Positions 31,710-31,765 of a stretch of DNA of 31,765 nt are shown here, in pieces; the stretch's first letter is position 1; each line of letters opens with the position of its first letter. Made by a program: the position numbers and the translations under genes. Location of the stretch: the NCBI GenBank assembly GCA_949747935.1, contig CATKHE010000180.1, positions 1-31,765 of the forward strand, given 5' to 3'. The stretch comes from an uncultured Eubacteriales bacterium (GTDB taxonomy: Bacteria > Bacillota_A > Clostridia > Oscillospirales > Oscillospiraceae). The notes under the pieces were generated by a model that saw only the letters and a program-made list of their open reading frames with translations, was not told the DNA's origin and did not search any database.

Positions 31710-31765
31710 ATGTAAAGATGATAAACTAGGGAGTAAGGGGTGAGGGATATGTTGGAGCGCGGGAA

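Noticed and set aside
31749..31765. Possible gene start ATG-TTG-GAG-CGC-GGG at the right edge
   Set aside because: Only five codons are visible, with GAGGG just two bases before the ATG, too close for a normal SD. Too little to support a gene.

Overview
The window reads as a GC-rich Firmicutes chromosome, most likely an anaerobic gut member of the Oscillospirales (Flavonifractor/Lawsonibacter/Oscillibacter-like). This placement is inferred from gene content and was not searched. The supporting content is a TAXI-type TRAP transporter, AddAB instead of RecBCD, a flavo-diiron oxygen/NO reductase, an EFR1-type flavodoxin-ferredoxin, nickel-pincer (lar) genes, strong GGAGG ribosome sites with many GTG/TTG starts, and near-consensus sigma-A promoters. 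I see no tRNA, rRNA, CRISPR array or phage block. Coding density is high except in two insertion-sequence scars.

Layout. (1) 1-3.5 kb, minus: rfbA-like nucleotidyltransferase, type I L-asparaginase and an exported 5'-nucleotidase that runs off the left edge. (2) 3.55-7.4 kb, minus: a TAXI TRAP operon (lipoprotein binding protein, DUF1850 protein, fused permease) with a highly structured leader. (3) 7.45-9.6 kb, plus: a two-gene signalling unit, a FIST-domain protein followed by a cytoplasmic methyl-accepting protein, with a perfect-consensus promoter and a strong terminator. (4) 9.7-10.2 kb: a decayed transposase that has truncated a flavodoxin gene. (5) 10.2-13.1 kb, minus: HD-domain protein, DegV protein, and trmD with a GNAT acetyltransferase. 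(6) 13.2-15.5 kb: flavo-diiron protein with a C-terminal rubredoxin-like knuckle, convergent with the EFR1 ferredoxin. (7) 15.65-24.2 kb, plus: addB, alpha/beta hydrolase, pyridoxal/pyridoxamine kinase, addA in one tight run. (8) 24.2-25.0 kb: an insertion-sequence graveyard (MITE-like element, IS200/IS605 TnpA tail, second copy of the decayed DDE transposase). (9) 25.1-31.6 kb, minus: larE-larB-larC followed by two paralogous polytopic membrane proteins, all overlapping or nearly so, under one consensus promoter.

How the genes fit together. Repair (AddAB), oxidative/nitrosative defence (flavo-diiron protein, EFR1 ferredoxin), cofactor supply (vitamin B6 kinase, nickel-pincer nucleotide) and uptake (TRAP) are ordinary for an anaerobe. 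The less ordinary features are the FIST plus soluble chemoreceptor pair, the coupling of lar genes to two GT-C/DUF6056-like membrane proteins that seem to carry a C-terminal copper-amine-oxidase-like stalk module, and the paired transposase scars in inverted orientation that bracket about 14.8 kb. Two predicted transcripts start exactly on a hairpin, and the TRAP leader contains a terminator-like palindrome, so RNA-level control is likely there.
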